Shown here: one piece after another, positions 1 to 7,157 of the stretch
Layout of the letters: each line of letters begins with the position of its first letter
How positions within the stretch are numbered: the first letter of the stretch is position 1
Origin: Acidimicrobiales bacterium
Lineage (GTDB): Bacteria; Actinomycetota; Acidimicrobiia; Acidimicrobiales; SZUA-35
Assembly (NCBI GenBank): GCA_013003325.1
Contig: JABDJU010000257.1
Span: forward strand, 1 to 10,757
Reading direction: 5' to 3'
DNA length: 10,757 nucleotides
Notes under the pieces: generated by a model
Told to the model about the DNA's origin: nothing
Databases searched by the model: none
The model's input: the letters and a program-made list of their open reading frames with translations, nothing else
Translations under genes and position numbers: made by a program

Positions 1-495
1 GGCATCCTCTTCGTGCCCGAGGTGCTCCTCGCCGCAAATGCAATGAAGGCCGGCATGGCGATCCTTCGCCCCCTGCTAGCCGAGACCGGCGCCGAATCGG
101 TCGGCAAGGTCGTGATCGGCACGGTGAAGGGCGACATTCACGACATCGGCAAGAACCTCGTGGCCATGATGCTCGAAGGTGCCGGTTTCGAAGTGATCGA
201 CCTCGGCATCAACACCGACGTCGACGAGTACCTCGAAGCACTCGAAGAGCACAAGCCCGACATCCTCGGTATGTCGGCTCTGCTCACCACCACCATGCCC
301 TACATGAAGGTTGTCATTGACACGATGATCGAGAAGGGCTTGCGCGACGAGTACATCATCCTCGTCGGCGGCGCTCCCCTGAACGAAGAATTCGGCGAGG
401 CCATCGGTGCCGACGGTTATTGTCGTGACGCCGCCGTCGCGTCGGAGATGGCCAAGAGCATGGTCACCGAGCGCCGCCAGAAGGCATCCGCGTAG
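1..495 (+). CDS. Corrinoid (cobalamin-binding) protein of a methyltransferase system, 5' partial
   Basis: This protein carries the corrinoid cofactor that shuttles a methyl group between the substrate methyltransferase and the pterin methyltransferase. The frame is open from base 1, so the start lies upstream; 164 residues are visible and roughly 50-60 N-terminal residues of the helical cap domain are missing against the usual 210-230. The end of the cap is seen in the first 30 residues (VPEVLLAANAMKAGM). The Rossmann-type B12 domain follows, with the cobalt-ligand motif D-x-H-x-x-G (DIHDIGKN, axial His at bases 139-141), then S-x-L (SALLTTT, near window codon 92) and GG (VGGAPL, near codon 123). 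These are family hallmarks of MtgC/MttC/MtbC-type proteins. It ends in TAG, 5 nt before the next gene. A methionine-synthase fragment is unlikely because the protein ends straight after the B12 domain and its neighbours are methyltransferase components. Confidence 0.95.
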   Translation, partial: GILFVPEVLLAANAMKAGMAILRPLLAETGAESVGKVVIGTVKGDIHDIGKNLVAMMLEGAGFEVIDLGINTDVDEYLEALEEHKPDILGMSALLTTTMPYMKVVIDTMIEKGLRDEYIILVGGAPLNEEFGEAIGADGYCRDAAVASEMAKSMVTERRQKASA

Positions 496-500
496 GCGCC

Positions 501-830
501 GTGTCCCGCCGCCGTACCTCCAACCAACTCGTCACCATCCTGTGGCGAGACATCCCCACCCACGTCAACGGCATCGAGGGTCGCAACAAGCATCAGTTCC
601 CGATGAAGAAGCGTTTCGAAACCGCCGTCGACCGTGCGGCCATGAAGGCCGGACTCACCGAAGCGTCGAGCTACATCGGCGAGGTGAGACGGGAGAGCCG
701 GCCCGCCGGCGACGATCCCGCCGCCGAGGCAGAAGCCCTGGCCGCCGAACTCGACGGTCACTTCACGCTCGAGGTCCTCAACCAGTACGTCGAAAACCAC
801 GGCTTCAAGCCCGAAGGAGATACGCAATGA
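501..830 (+). CDS. Small 'virulence factor' family protein (PF13769-like) inside the methyl-transfer operon
   Basis: A 109-residue protein starting at GTG. It begins 5 nt after the corrinoid gene, and its TGA overlaps the next gene's ATG (ATGA). The sequence resembles the short family catalogued as 'virulence factor': an N-terminal LVTILWRDIP strand motif (residues 10-19), a central helix RFETAVDRAAMKAGL, then an acidic Ala/Glu-rich segment and a C-terminal helix. I recognise it from the WRDIP motif and the RF..A.DRAAM.AG pattern, recalled rather than searched. There is no signal peptide, membrane helix or metal motif. No good Shine-Dalgarno precedes the GTG, so translation is probably coupled to the upstream gene. 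I recall relatives next to corrinoid methyltransferase genes in alphaproteobacteria, which suggests an accessory role rather than virulence. The biochemical function is unknown. Confidence 0.82.
   Translation: MSRRRTSNQLVTILWRDIPTHVNGIEGRNKHQFPMKKRFETAVDRAAMKAGLTEASSYIGEVRRESRPAGDDPAAEAEALAAELDGHFTLEVLNQYVENHGFKPEGDTQ
814..819 (+). promoter_or_regulatory. Ribosome binding site that fixes the pterin methyltransferase start
   Basis: AAGGAG lies 7 nt before the ATG at 827. The reading frame is open far upstream (to about 407), but this site, the ATGA overlap with the previous stop and the match of residue 1 onward to the family choose 827 as the start. Confidence 0.75.
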
Positions 831-1726
831 CCGAAACCGTGATCAGTTCGGCCACGAGGGAAGTTGTGATCGGGTTCGATCGCCCATTCGTCATGATCGG
901 CGAGCGCATCAATCCCACCGGCCGCAAGCTCCTCGCCGAAGAGATGAAGGCGGGAGACTTCAGCCGGGTCGAAGCCGACGCCATCGCTCAGGTCGAGGCG
1001 GGTGCCCACATGCTCGATGTCAACGCCGGCATTCCGCTGGCCGACGAGCCGGCCCTTCTGGCCAAGGCCATCCAGCTGGTGCAGGGCGTCACCGACGTAC
1101 CGCTCGCCATCGACAGCAGCATCATCGAAGCGCTCCAAGCCGGCATCGAGGTCTACGAGGGCAAGCCGCTGATCAACTCTGTCACCGGCGAAGACGAGGT
1201 GCTCGAGCGGGTGCTGCCACTCGTGGCCAAGCACGGCGCCGCCGTGGTGGCGATCTCCAACGACGAAACCGGCATCTCCGAAGACCCCGACGTGCGGTTC
1301 GAGGTCGCCAAGAAGATCGTGCACCGGGCCGCCGACTTCGGGATCCCGGCCAGCGACGTCGTGGTCGATCCGCTCGTGATGCCCATCGGGGCGATGGGTA
1401 CCGCCGGCCGTCAGGTCTTCGCCCTCCTCCGCCGCCTCAAGGAAGAGCTGCACGTCAACACCACCTGTGGTGCGTCCAACGTGAGCTTCGGTCTCCCCAA
1501 CCGCCACGCCATTACCGGAACGTTCCTGTCCATGGCGATGTCCAACGGCATGACCAGCGCCATCATGAATCCCCTCCACACCGAGGTGAAACAGGCGATC
1601 GCCGCCGCCGACGTGCTGGCCGGCAACGACAAAGACTGCGCCGCCTGGATCATGGCCAACCGCGATCCCAACGCTGCGGCTGGGGCACGCGGCCGCAGGG
1701 CCGGCGGCCGCCGCCGCCGGCCGTAG
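827..1726 (+). CDS. Methyltetrahydrofolate:corrinoid methyltransferase (pterin-binding family, MtgA/AcsE-like)
   Basis: A 299-residue cytosolic TIM-barrel enzyme of the pterin-binding family (DHPS/AcsE/MtrH fold). In this context it should move the methyl group from methyl-corrinoid to tetrahydrofolate. Visible motifs are VMIGERINPTGRK near the N-terminus (the classical opening strand), MLDVNAG, LAIDSS, LINSVTGE, VVDPLVMPIGA and NTTCGASNVSFGLPNR, all in family order. The length fits AcsE/MtgA (about 260-300) and excludes full methionine synthase. The C-terminus carries a Gly/Arg-rich tail (residues 285-299, ending GGRRRRP) beyond the barrel. The stop is TAG and the next gene starts 24 nt later. 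The direction (toward THF rather than from it) is inferred from the MttB-like neighbour. A dihydropteroate synthase is the main alternative, but the corrinoid neighbours and the INPTGR/NSVTGE signature argue against it. Confidence 0.93.
   Translation: MTETVISSATREVVIGFDRPFVMIGERINPTGRKLLAEEMKAGDFSRVEADAIAQVEAGAHMLDVNAGIPLADEPALLAKAIQLVQGVTDVPLAIDSSIIEALQAGIEVYEGKPLINSVTGEDEVLERVLPLVAKHGAAVVAISNDETGISEDPDVRFEVAKKIVHRAADFGIPASDVVVDPLVMPIGAMGTAGRQVFALLRRLKEELHVNTTCGASNVSFGLPNRHAITGTFLSMAMSNGMTSAIMNPLHTEVKQAIAAADVLAGNDKDCAAWIMANRDPNAAAGARGRRAGGRRRRP
1699..1722 (+). repeat. Perfect 10-bp GC-only inverted repeat at the 3' end of the pterin methyltransferase gene
   Basis: The left arm GGCCGGCGGC (1699-1708) and right arm GCCGCCGGCC (1713-1722) are exact reverse complements around a CGCC loop. 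The repeat ends one base before the TAG stop. In mRNA it would form a very stable hairpin, but no T-tract follows, so it is not a classical intrinsic terminator. It encodes part of the Arg/Gly tail, so it could simply reflect low-complexity coding sequence. Confidence 0.7.
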
Positions 1727-1740
1727 TCGATCGAGGATCC

Positions 1741-1744
1741 GGAG
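1741..1744 (+). promoter_or_regulatory. Ribosome binding site of the corrinoid activator
   Basis: GGAG sits 6 nt before the ATG at 1751, inside the 24-nt gap between the two genes. It supports 1751 as the start. Confidence 0.6.
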
Positions 1745-1750
1745 CGCACG

Positions 1751-3757
1751 ATGTCCGGCGAGCAGGTGCGGGTCGTCTTCACACCCTCGGGGCTGGAGAC
1801 CAAAGTGGAGCGGGGCGAAAACGTTCTCGCCGCGGCCCGGAGCCTGGGCGTCGACATCGACTCGGTCTGCGGCGGCCGCGGGATTTGCGGCCGGTGCCAG
1901 GTGACCGCCCCCACCGGTTCGTTTGGGAAGTGGGCCCTCGAGGTCGACTCGTCGGCCCTCTCAGCGGTGGGCCCGACCGAGGCAAACTACGCGGGCAAGC
2001 GTCCGCTCAAGAGCGGCCATCGGCTGAGCTGCCAGGCCCAGGCGCTTACCGACGTCGTGATCGATGTTCCGCCCGAATCTCAGATCAACCGTCAGGTGGT
2101 TCGCAAGGAGGTCAATCTCGATGGCATCACGCTCGACCCGACCGTGCGTCTGCACTACCTCGAGATCCCCAAGGCGGTCCTCGGCGACGATGCCACCGCC
2201 ACCGACTTGATAGTCGACGCTCTCCGAACCCAATGGGATCTGCCAGGAGCCCGGGTGGCCAACCGGCTGCTCGGCTCGGTCCATGCTGCGGTCACCTCGC
2301 CTGATGGCGGCGCCACCGTTGCGATCAGGACCGTCGACGAGGCGCCGATGGTCACCGCCATCTGGCCCGGGTTCTTCGACAACCCCACCGGAATCGCCAT
2401 CGACGTCGGTTCAACCACGATCGCCGGCCACGCCGTAGACCTCGAAACCGGCGACATCCTGGCCACAGCCGGCCGGATGAACCCCCAGATCCGGTTCGGT
2501 GAAGACCTCATGAGCCGGGTCAGCTTTGTGATGATGAACCCCGATGGGCTCGAAGAGCTCACCAGCGCCGTGCGTACCGCCCTCGCCGAACTGGTCACCG
2601 AGTTGAGCGGCGAGGCGCAGCGCGGCGCCGACTCGATGCTGTCGATCACGATGGTCGGCAACCCGGTGATGCATCACATCCTGCTGGGCATCGACCCAAC
2701 TCCCCTCGGGGCGGCCCCGTTTCTACTCGCAACCTCTAACGCAGTGTCGATGCCGGCGACATCATTGGACCTGCCCTTCGACAACGCCGAGGTCTACATC
2801 GGCCCGTGCATCGCCGGTCACGTCGGCGCCGATGCCGCTGCGGCGATCCTGGCCGAAGGCCCCCACCGGTCTCGGACCACCCAATTGCTCGTCGACATCG
2901 GCACCAACGCCGAAATCGTGCTCGGCAACGAAGACGGCTTGTTCGCCGCATCGTCGCCCACCGGCCCTGCCTTCGAAGGGGCTCAGCTGAGCTGTGGGGT
3001 GCGGGCCACCAACGGCGCCATCGAGCGAGTCAGAATCGATCCCGACACCTTCGACGTTCGATTCAAGGTGATCGGCCAAGACGTGTGGAGCGACGACGAC
3101 ACCTTCGACCATTCCCGGCCCATCCCCGGCGTGTGCGGCTCGGGCATCATCGAGATCCTCGGTGAGATGTTCAGCGCCGGCGTCATGAACAGCGAAGGGG
3201 TGATCCAGGGTTCGCTCGCCCTACGAAGCGACCGAATCGTCGAGGACGGCCGCACGTTCTCCTTCGTGATTCACAGGCCCGAGAGCGGTGCGGAACTGCG
3301 GGTCACCCAGAACGATGTACGAGCCATTCAGTTGGCCAAGGCGGCGCTGCGGGCCGGGATCGATCTGTTGTTCGAGCACGCCAAGATCGACTCGGTCGAC
3401 GACATCCGGCTGGCCGGAGCCTTCGGTGCCCATATCGACCCTGCCTACGCCGTCGGTATCGGGCTGGTGCCCAACGGTCCTCGCGGGGCTGACGCCGTGA
3501 CCTCAACGGGCAACTCGGCCGGAAACGGTGCGGTCCGGATGTTGCTGTCCCAGGCCGACCGCTCCGAGATCGAAAGGGTCGTGGCGACATTGGTGACCAA
3601 GATCGAAACGGCCACCGAACCGCGATTCCAGGAACTGTTCGTCGATGCCATGGCCTTCCCTCACCGCAGCGAATCGCCGGCGGCGGCAGCCTCAACCCAG
3701 AACCGCCGTCGCCGTCGACCCCCAACCCCACCACCCCAGGAGCCAACCGATGTCTGA
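1751..3757 (+). CDS. Reductive activator of corrinoid proteins (RACE/RamA-like: 2Fe-2S plus DUF4445/ASKHA ATPase)
   Basis: This protein re-reduces corrinoid proteins that slip to inactive Co(II), using ATP and an electron from its Fe-S cluster. It has 668 residues. The N-terminal ferredoxin domain (about 5-100) has plant-type 2Fe-2S ligands C40, C46 and C49 (CGGRGICGRC) and C94 (LSCQAQ). A linker follows, then an ASKHA-type domain with phosphate loops GIAIDVGSTT (214-223) and LLVDIGTNAE (379-388), a GPAFEGAQLSCG segment, VCGSGIIEIL, and the C-terminal LAGAFGAHID motif. This is the RACo-type architecture (COG3894), here with 2Fe-2S rather than RamA's two C-terminal 4Fe-4S clusters; no CxxCxxC runs are present. 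The C-terminus (about 640-668) is a disordered Arg/Pro-rich tail (NRRRRRPPTPPP). The last 8 bases overlap the next gene. The electron donor is not encoded nearby. Confidence 0.95.
   Translation: MSGEQVRVVFTPSGLETKVERGENVLAAARSLGVDIDSVCGGRGICGRCQVTAPTGSFGKWALEVDSSALSAVGPTEANYAGKRPLKSGHRLSCQAQALTDVVIDVPPESQINRQVVRKEVNLDGITLDPTVRLHYLEIPKAVLGDDATATDLIVDALRTQWDLPGARVANRLLGSVHAAVTSPDGGATVAIRTVDEAPMVTAIWPGFFDNPTGIAIDVGSTTIAGHAVDLETGDILATAGRMNPQIRFGEDLMSRVSFVMMNPDGLEELTSAVRTALAELVTELSGEAQRGADSMLSITMVGNPVMHHILLGIDPTPLGAAPFLLATSNAVSMPATSLDLPFDNAEVYIGPCIAGHVGADAAAAILAEGPHRSRTTQLLVDIGTNAEIVLGNEDGLFAASSPTGPAFEGAQLSCGVRATNGAIERVRIDPDTFDVRFKVIGQDVWSDDDTFDHSRPIPGVCGSGIIEILGEMFSAGVMNSEGVIQGSLALRSDRIVEDGRTFSFVIHRPESGAELRVTQNDVRAIQLAKAALRAGIDLLFEHAKIDSVDDIRLAGAFGAHIDPAYAVGIGLVPNGPRGADAVTSTGNSAGNGAVRMLLSQADRSEIERVVATLVTKIETATEPRFQELFVDAMAFPHRSESPAAAASTQNRRRRRPPTPPPQEPTDV
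3738..3742 (+). promoter_or_regulatory. Ribosome binding site that fixes the MttB-like start
   Basis: AGGAG lies 7 nt before the ATG at 3750, within the end of the activator gene. The frame is open upstream to about 3645, but this site and the overlap geometry favour 3750. Confidence 0.7.
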
Positions 3758-5297
3758 CACCAGTGGCCGCACCAGTCGACGGCGCAGCGGCGGCGGGCGG
3801 GCCGGCCGCCAAGCCAAGCGGGCCGCCGCCACCGTCGCCGACGCCTACCTGACCCGCACGCTGCCACCGGTCAACGTGCTCGACGAGGCCGGCCTGGCTC
3901 AGATCGAAGAAAACGCCGAGACGATCCTCAGCGAGATTGGCATTGCCTTCCAGGAGACTCCCGCCGCCCTCGAGCTATGGAAGGCGGCCGGCGCCCAGGT
4001 GGAGGGAGAGCTGGTGAAATTCCCTCGCGGGCTGTGCCGCCAAATCGTGCAGGAGAACGCGCCGGAATCGTTCACCCAGCACGCCCGGAACCCGCAGCGC
4101 AACGTGCTGATCGGCGAGAACGCAACCGTGTTCGCTCCCAACTACGGATCCCCGTTCGCCACCGACCTCGATCGGGGGCGACGCTATGCCAGCCTCGACG
4201 ACTTCGAGAATGCGGTGAAGCTGATCTACAGCATCCCGGCTCTCCACCACAGCGGCGGCACCGTCTGTGAGCCGGTCGACGTTGCGGTGAACAAGCGACA
4301 CCTCGACATGGTGTACGCCCACCTCAAGTACTCCGACAAACCACTGATGGGATCGGTCACCGCCCCCGAGCGAGCCGAAGACTCCGTCGAGCTGTGCCGT
4401 ATCGCCTTCGGAGGCGACCTCGGCGACCGCACGGTGCTCACATCTCTGATCAACGCCTCGTCACCGCTCCGCTGGGACGCGACGATGCTCGGTGCCGCCA
4501 CGGTCTACGCCGAGCACAATCAGGCCAGCATCATCTCGCCCTTCATCCTGGCCGGGGCGATGAGCCCCGTCACCGTGGCCGGGCTGGCCGCCCAGGCCCT
4601 GGCCGAAGCGTTGAGCGGCATGGCCTACTGCCAGCTGGTGCGGCCTGGTTCGCCGGTGATATTCGGCACGTTCGCCGCCTCGATGTCGATGGCCACCGGT
4701 GCCCCCACCTTCGGCACGCCCGAGGCCGGTCTCGCCATCTACGTGATGGCCGAGCTGGCCAGGCGGGTCGGCGTCCCGTTCCGGTCCGGCGGTCAGTTCA
4801 CCGCCTCGAAATACCCCGACGCCCAAGCCGCCTACGAGAGCGCCCACACGCTGCTGCCGACCGTGCAGGCCGGCACCAACTTCGTGCTCCACGCCGCCGG
4901 ATGGCTCGAAGGCGGCCTCGCCCTCTCCTTCGAAAAGCTGGTGCTCGACGGCGACCAACTGGCTGCGATGTCGGTGTACGGCAAAGGGGTCGATCTCTCC
5001 GAGAACGGTCAGGCGATGGAGGCGTTCCTCACCAATACCCACGGTGATCATTTCCTCGGCAACGGTCACACGCTGAAGAACTTCGAGACGGCGTTCTGGC
5101 GTAGCACGTTGGCCGACAACAACAGTTTCGAACAATGGCACGACGAGGGGGGCAAGACGTCGGCTCAACGAGCCAACGAGCAGTGGAAGCAGATGCTGTC
5201 CGACTACACCCAACCCGAACTCGACGACGACGCCGACGCCGAAATGAAAGCGTTCATCGAGCGCCGCAAGAGCTCGATGCCCGACGAGATCGGCTGA
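3750..5297 (+). CDS. MttB-superfamily methylamine:corrinoid methyltransferase without pyrrolysine
   Basis: A 515-residue member of the trimethylamine methyltransferase (MttB, COG5598) superfamily. It should transfer a methyl group from a quaternary amine to the corrinoid protein encoded upstream. Family features are the N-terminal helical segment (ENAETILSEIGIAF), FAPNYGSPFATD, a TVCEPVDV strand, MGSVTAPERAEDSVEL, the GAPTFGTPEAGLA region, GGQFTASKYPDAQAAYES and the C-terminal FIERRKSSMPD. There is no in-frame TAG, and TAG ends three other genes in this window, so it belongs to the non-pyrrolysine branch whose characterised members act on glycine betaine (MtgB), carnitine (MtcB), proline betaine (MtpB) or gamma-butyrobetaine. 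An Arg/Gly-rich tail (residues 7-25, RRRSGGGRAGRQAKR) precedes the fold. The actual substrate cannot be named from sequence; a betaine is the leading guess. Confidence 0.94.
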   Translation: MSDTSGRTSRRRSGGGRAGRQAKRAAATVADAYLTRTLPPVNVLDEAGLAQIEENAETILSEIGIAFQETPAALELWKAAGAQVEGELVKFPRGLCRQIVQENAPESFTQHARNPQRNVLIGENATVFAPNYGSPFATDLDRGRRYASLDDFENAVKLIYSIPALHHSGGTVCEPVDVAVNKRHLDMVYAHLKYSDKPLMGSVTAPERAEDSVELCRIAFGGDLGDRTVLTSLINASSPLRWDATMLGAATVYAEHNQASIISPFILAGAMSPVTVAGLAAQALAEALSGMAYCQLVRPGSPVIFGTFAASMSMATGAPTFGTPEAGLAIYVMAELARRVGVPFRSGGQFTASKYPDAQAAYESAHTLLPTVQAGTNFVLHAAGWLEGGLALSFEKLVLDGDQLAAMSVYGKGVDLSENGQAMEAFLTNTHGDHFLGNGHTLKNFETAFWRSTLADNNSFEQWHDEGGKTSAQRANEQWKQMLSDYTQPELDDDADAEMKAFIERRKSSMPDEIG

Positions 5298-5299
5298 CC

Positions 5300-5304
5300 G
5301 GAAG
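5300..5304 (+). promoter_or_regulatory. Weak ribosome binding site deciding the PabB-PabC start
   Basis: GGAAG lies 7 nt before the GTG at 5312. It supports this start over in-frame codons further upstream, which would lie inside the MttB-like gene. Confidence 0.45.
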
Positions 5305-5311
5305 CTCGACG

Positions 5312-7120
5312 GTGATCTCGGCCCTCGCCCGAGCCCAGCACGGTTCAGAACGCGCCTGGCTCAGGTTCAGCGACCCCCGGGCCGTCATCGTCGCCGACCG
5401 CCTCGACGAGGTTCTGCCGGCACTGGAGCGGGTGGAGGCTGAGGTCGAGGGCGGCAACTGGGCGGTGGGTTTGGTCAGCTACGACGCCGGACCGGCCTTC
5501 GATCCTGCGATCCGAAGCCATCGCGACGCCACCGTACCCCTGGTTCATTTCGGTATCTTCGGGCCCGAGACGGTCGTTGAGTCCGACCCGAAGGGCGGCA
5601 GCTACTGGCTGGGCCCGCGCCGTCCGCTGATCTCACGCTCGAACTTCGAAGACGGCGTGAGGTCGGTGCACCGGTTCATCGAGAGCGGCGACACCTACCA
5701 GGTGAACCTGACGCTCCGGCTCGGGGCCCGCTTCGCCGGCGACCCCGAAGGCCTCTTCGCCAAACTGGCCGACGCTCAGCAAGGCGAACACCAGGCTCTG
5801 CTCGACCTCGGTTCGTCGGTGGTCTGTTCTGCCTCGCCCGAACTGTTTCTGATCCGCGACTCCGCCGGTGGCCTGCTGTCCAAGCCGATGAAGGGCACCC
5901 GACCGGCCGGTGGCGACCCCGCCGAACTGGTCGAAAGCGAAAAGGATCGGGCCGAAAATACGATGATCGTCGACATGATGCGCAACGACTTCGGCCGGAT
6001 CGCCGAGGTCGGCTCGGTTGAAGTACCCGAGCTCCATCAGGTGGAGCACTACCCCACCGTGCTGCAGATTGTCTCGACCGTCACTGCGACGACACAGGCA
6101 TCGCTACCGGAGATCTTCCAGGCCACGTTCCCGCCCGCCTCGATCACCGGAGCCCCCAAAGTTCGCACCACCGAGATCATCACCGAGCTCGAAACCCAGC
6201 CCCGCGGTGTCTACACCGGATCCATCGGCGTGCTCTCCCCCGCCGGTTCGCCCTCGGGCCGGCGCGACGAATGGAACGTTGCCATCCGCACCGTGTGGAT
6301 CGACCGCCTCGCCGGACGAGCTACCTACGGGGTCGGCGGAGGCATCGTGTGGGACTCAAAGCCAGGAGAGGAATGGAGCGAAACCCGGGTGAAGAGCCGG
6401 GTGCTCCTCCACGCCGACCAACCGCTGTCGCTCGTCGAGACCTTTCGCTACGACCCCGACGATCCTGCGCTCCGGGACGACGAGGGTTTGTGGCTGCTCG
6501 ATGAGCACCTCGACCGGCTCGAGCGCAGCGCCGAGTTCTTCGGGTTCAACTTCGACCCCGAGGAGGTGCGGGCCCGGCTGGCCGAGTTCAGGTCCAACGA
6601 TGGGTGCAAGCTTCGAATGCTCGTGTCCGACAGCGGACAGGTGAGGCTCGAACCCCAACACCTGGGAGCCGTCGGGATCCTGACCCATTACCCGCCGGCC
6701 CCGGCGGAGGCGACGATGAGGGTGCCGCTCCTGATCGACCCGGTACCGGTTCCGCCGGACGATCCGTTCCTGTCGCACAAGACGACGATGCGGGCGGTGT
6801 ACGACCAGGCGGCCGCCCGCCACCTGGATGTCGACGATGTCGTACTCATCGATCAGGACCGAAACGTGACCGAGTCGCTCCGGGCCAACGTGGTGATGCA
6901 GACCGAGACCGGCCTGTGGGTCACTCCCCCGGCTACCGGCACCCTTCTGCCCGGCGCCTTTCGGCAACGGTTGCTCAACGACAGCGTGCTGATCGAAGAG
7001 TCGATCAGCACCGAGGACCTAGCGCTCGCCGCCAGAGAACATCGGGCCTGGCTCATCAACAGCGTCAGGGGCTGGATGCTGCTCGAAGCAGTGGGTGATG
7101 AACCGGCCCCAACGCCCTGA
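5312..7120 (+). CDS. pabBC: Fused aminodeoxychorismate synthase component I / aminodeoxychorismate lyase (PabB-PabC)
   Basis: A 602-residue fusion that makes p-aminobenzoate from chorismate for folate synthesis. The N-terminal half is a chorismate-binding (TrpE/PabB) domain: SASPELFL, SKPMKGTRPAGG with the PabB-specific Lys (K194; anthranilate synthases have Ala there), EKDRAENTMIVDMMRND, the HYPTVLQIVSTV segment and PPASITGAPKV. The C-terminal half (about 370-602) is a class IV aminotransferase fold: FLSHKTTMRAVYD with the PLP lysine K490, TESLRANVV with E521, and WVTPPATGTLLPG. A GTG at 5312 is chosen because it follows the MttB stop by 14 nt, has a modest GGAAG upstream and starts where the fold begins. 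The amidotransferase partner PabA is not in the window. Its position behind THF-dependent genes suggests co-expression for folate supply. A chorismate enzyme making another product is possible, but the fusion with a lyase domain makes pABA likely. Confidence 0.93.
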   Translation: MISALARAQHGSERAWLRFSDPRAVIVADRLDEVLPALERVEAEVEGGNWAVGLVSYDAGPAFDPAIRSHRDATVPLVHFGIFGPETVVESDPKGGSYWLGPRRPLISRSNFEDGVRSVHRFIESGDTYQVNLTLRLGARFAGDPEGLFAKLADAQQGEHQALLDLGSSVVCSASPELFLIRDSAGGLLSKPMKGTRPAGGDPAELVESEKDRAENTMIVDMMRNDFGRIAEVGSVEVPELHQVEHYPTVLQIVSTVTATTQASLPEIFQATFPPASITGAPKVRTTEIITELETQPRGVYTGSIGVLSPAGSPSGRRDEWNVAIRTVWIDRLAGRATYGVGGGIVWDSKPGEEWSETRVKSRVLLHADQPLSLVETFRYDPDDPALRDDEGLWLLDEHLDRLERSAEFFGFNFDPEEVRARLAEFRSNDGCKLRMLVSDSGQVRLEPQHLGAVGILTHYPPAPAEATMRVPLLIDPVPVPPDDPFLSHKTTMRAVYDQAAARHLDVDDVVLIDQDRNVTESLRANVVMQTETGLWVTPPATGTLLPGAFRQRLLNDSVLIEESISTEDLALAAREHRAWLINSVRGWMLLEAVGDEPAPTP

Positions 7121-7138
7121 CGCACTACTGTTTCGTTC

Positions 7139-7157
7139 CATGTTCAGTACGAACATG
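7139..7157 (+). repeat. 7-bp inverted repeat over the amidase start codons
   Basis: CATGTTC (7139-7145) and GAACATG (7151-7157) are perfect reverse complements separated by AGTAC. Each arm holds one of the two best candidate start codons (7140 and 7155). It could be a hairpin or a dimeric operator, but a 7-bp repeat with a short spacer is expected several times by chance in 10 kb. Confidence 0.35.

Noticed and set aside
407..826. Longer N-terminus for the pterin methyltransferase
   Set aside because: The extension is Arg/His-rich nonsense overlapping two real genes. AAGGAG and the ATGA overlap fix the start at 827.
827..1726. Dihydropteroate synthase, given the nearby folate gene
   Set aside because: The protein shares the pterin-binding fold, but its GERINPTGRK and NSVTGE signature and the corrinoid partners fit a methyltetrahydrofolate:corrinoid methyltransferase.
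3750..5297. Pyrrolysine in the MttB-like protein
   Set aside because: The whole 515-codon frame has no in-frame TAG, and TAG is the normal stop of the corrinoid, pterin methyltransferase and Fe-S subunit genes here.
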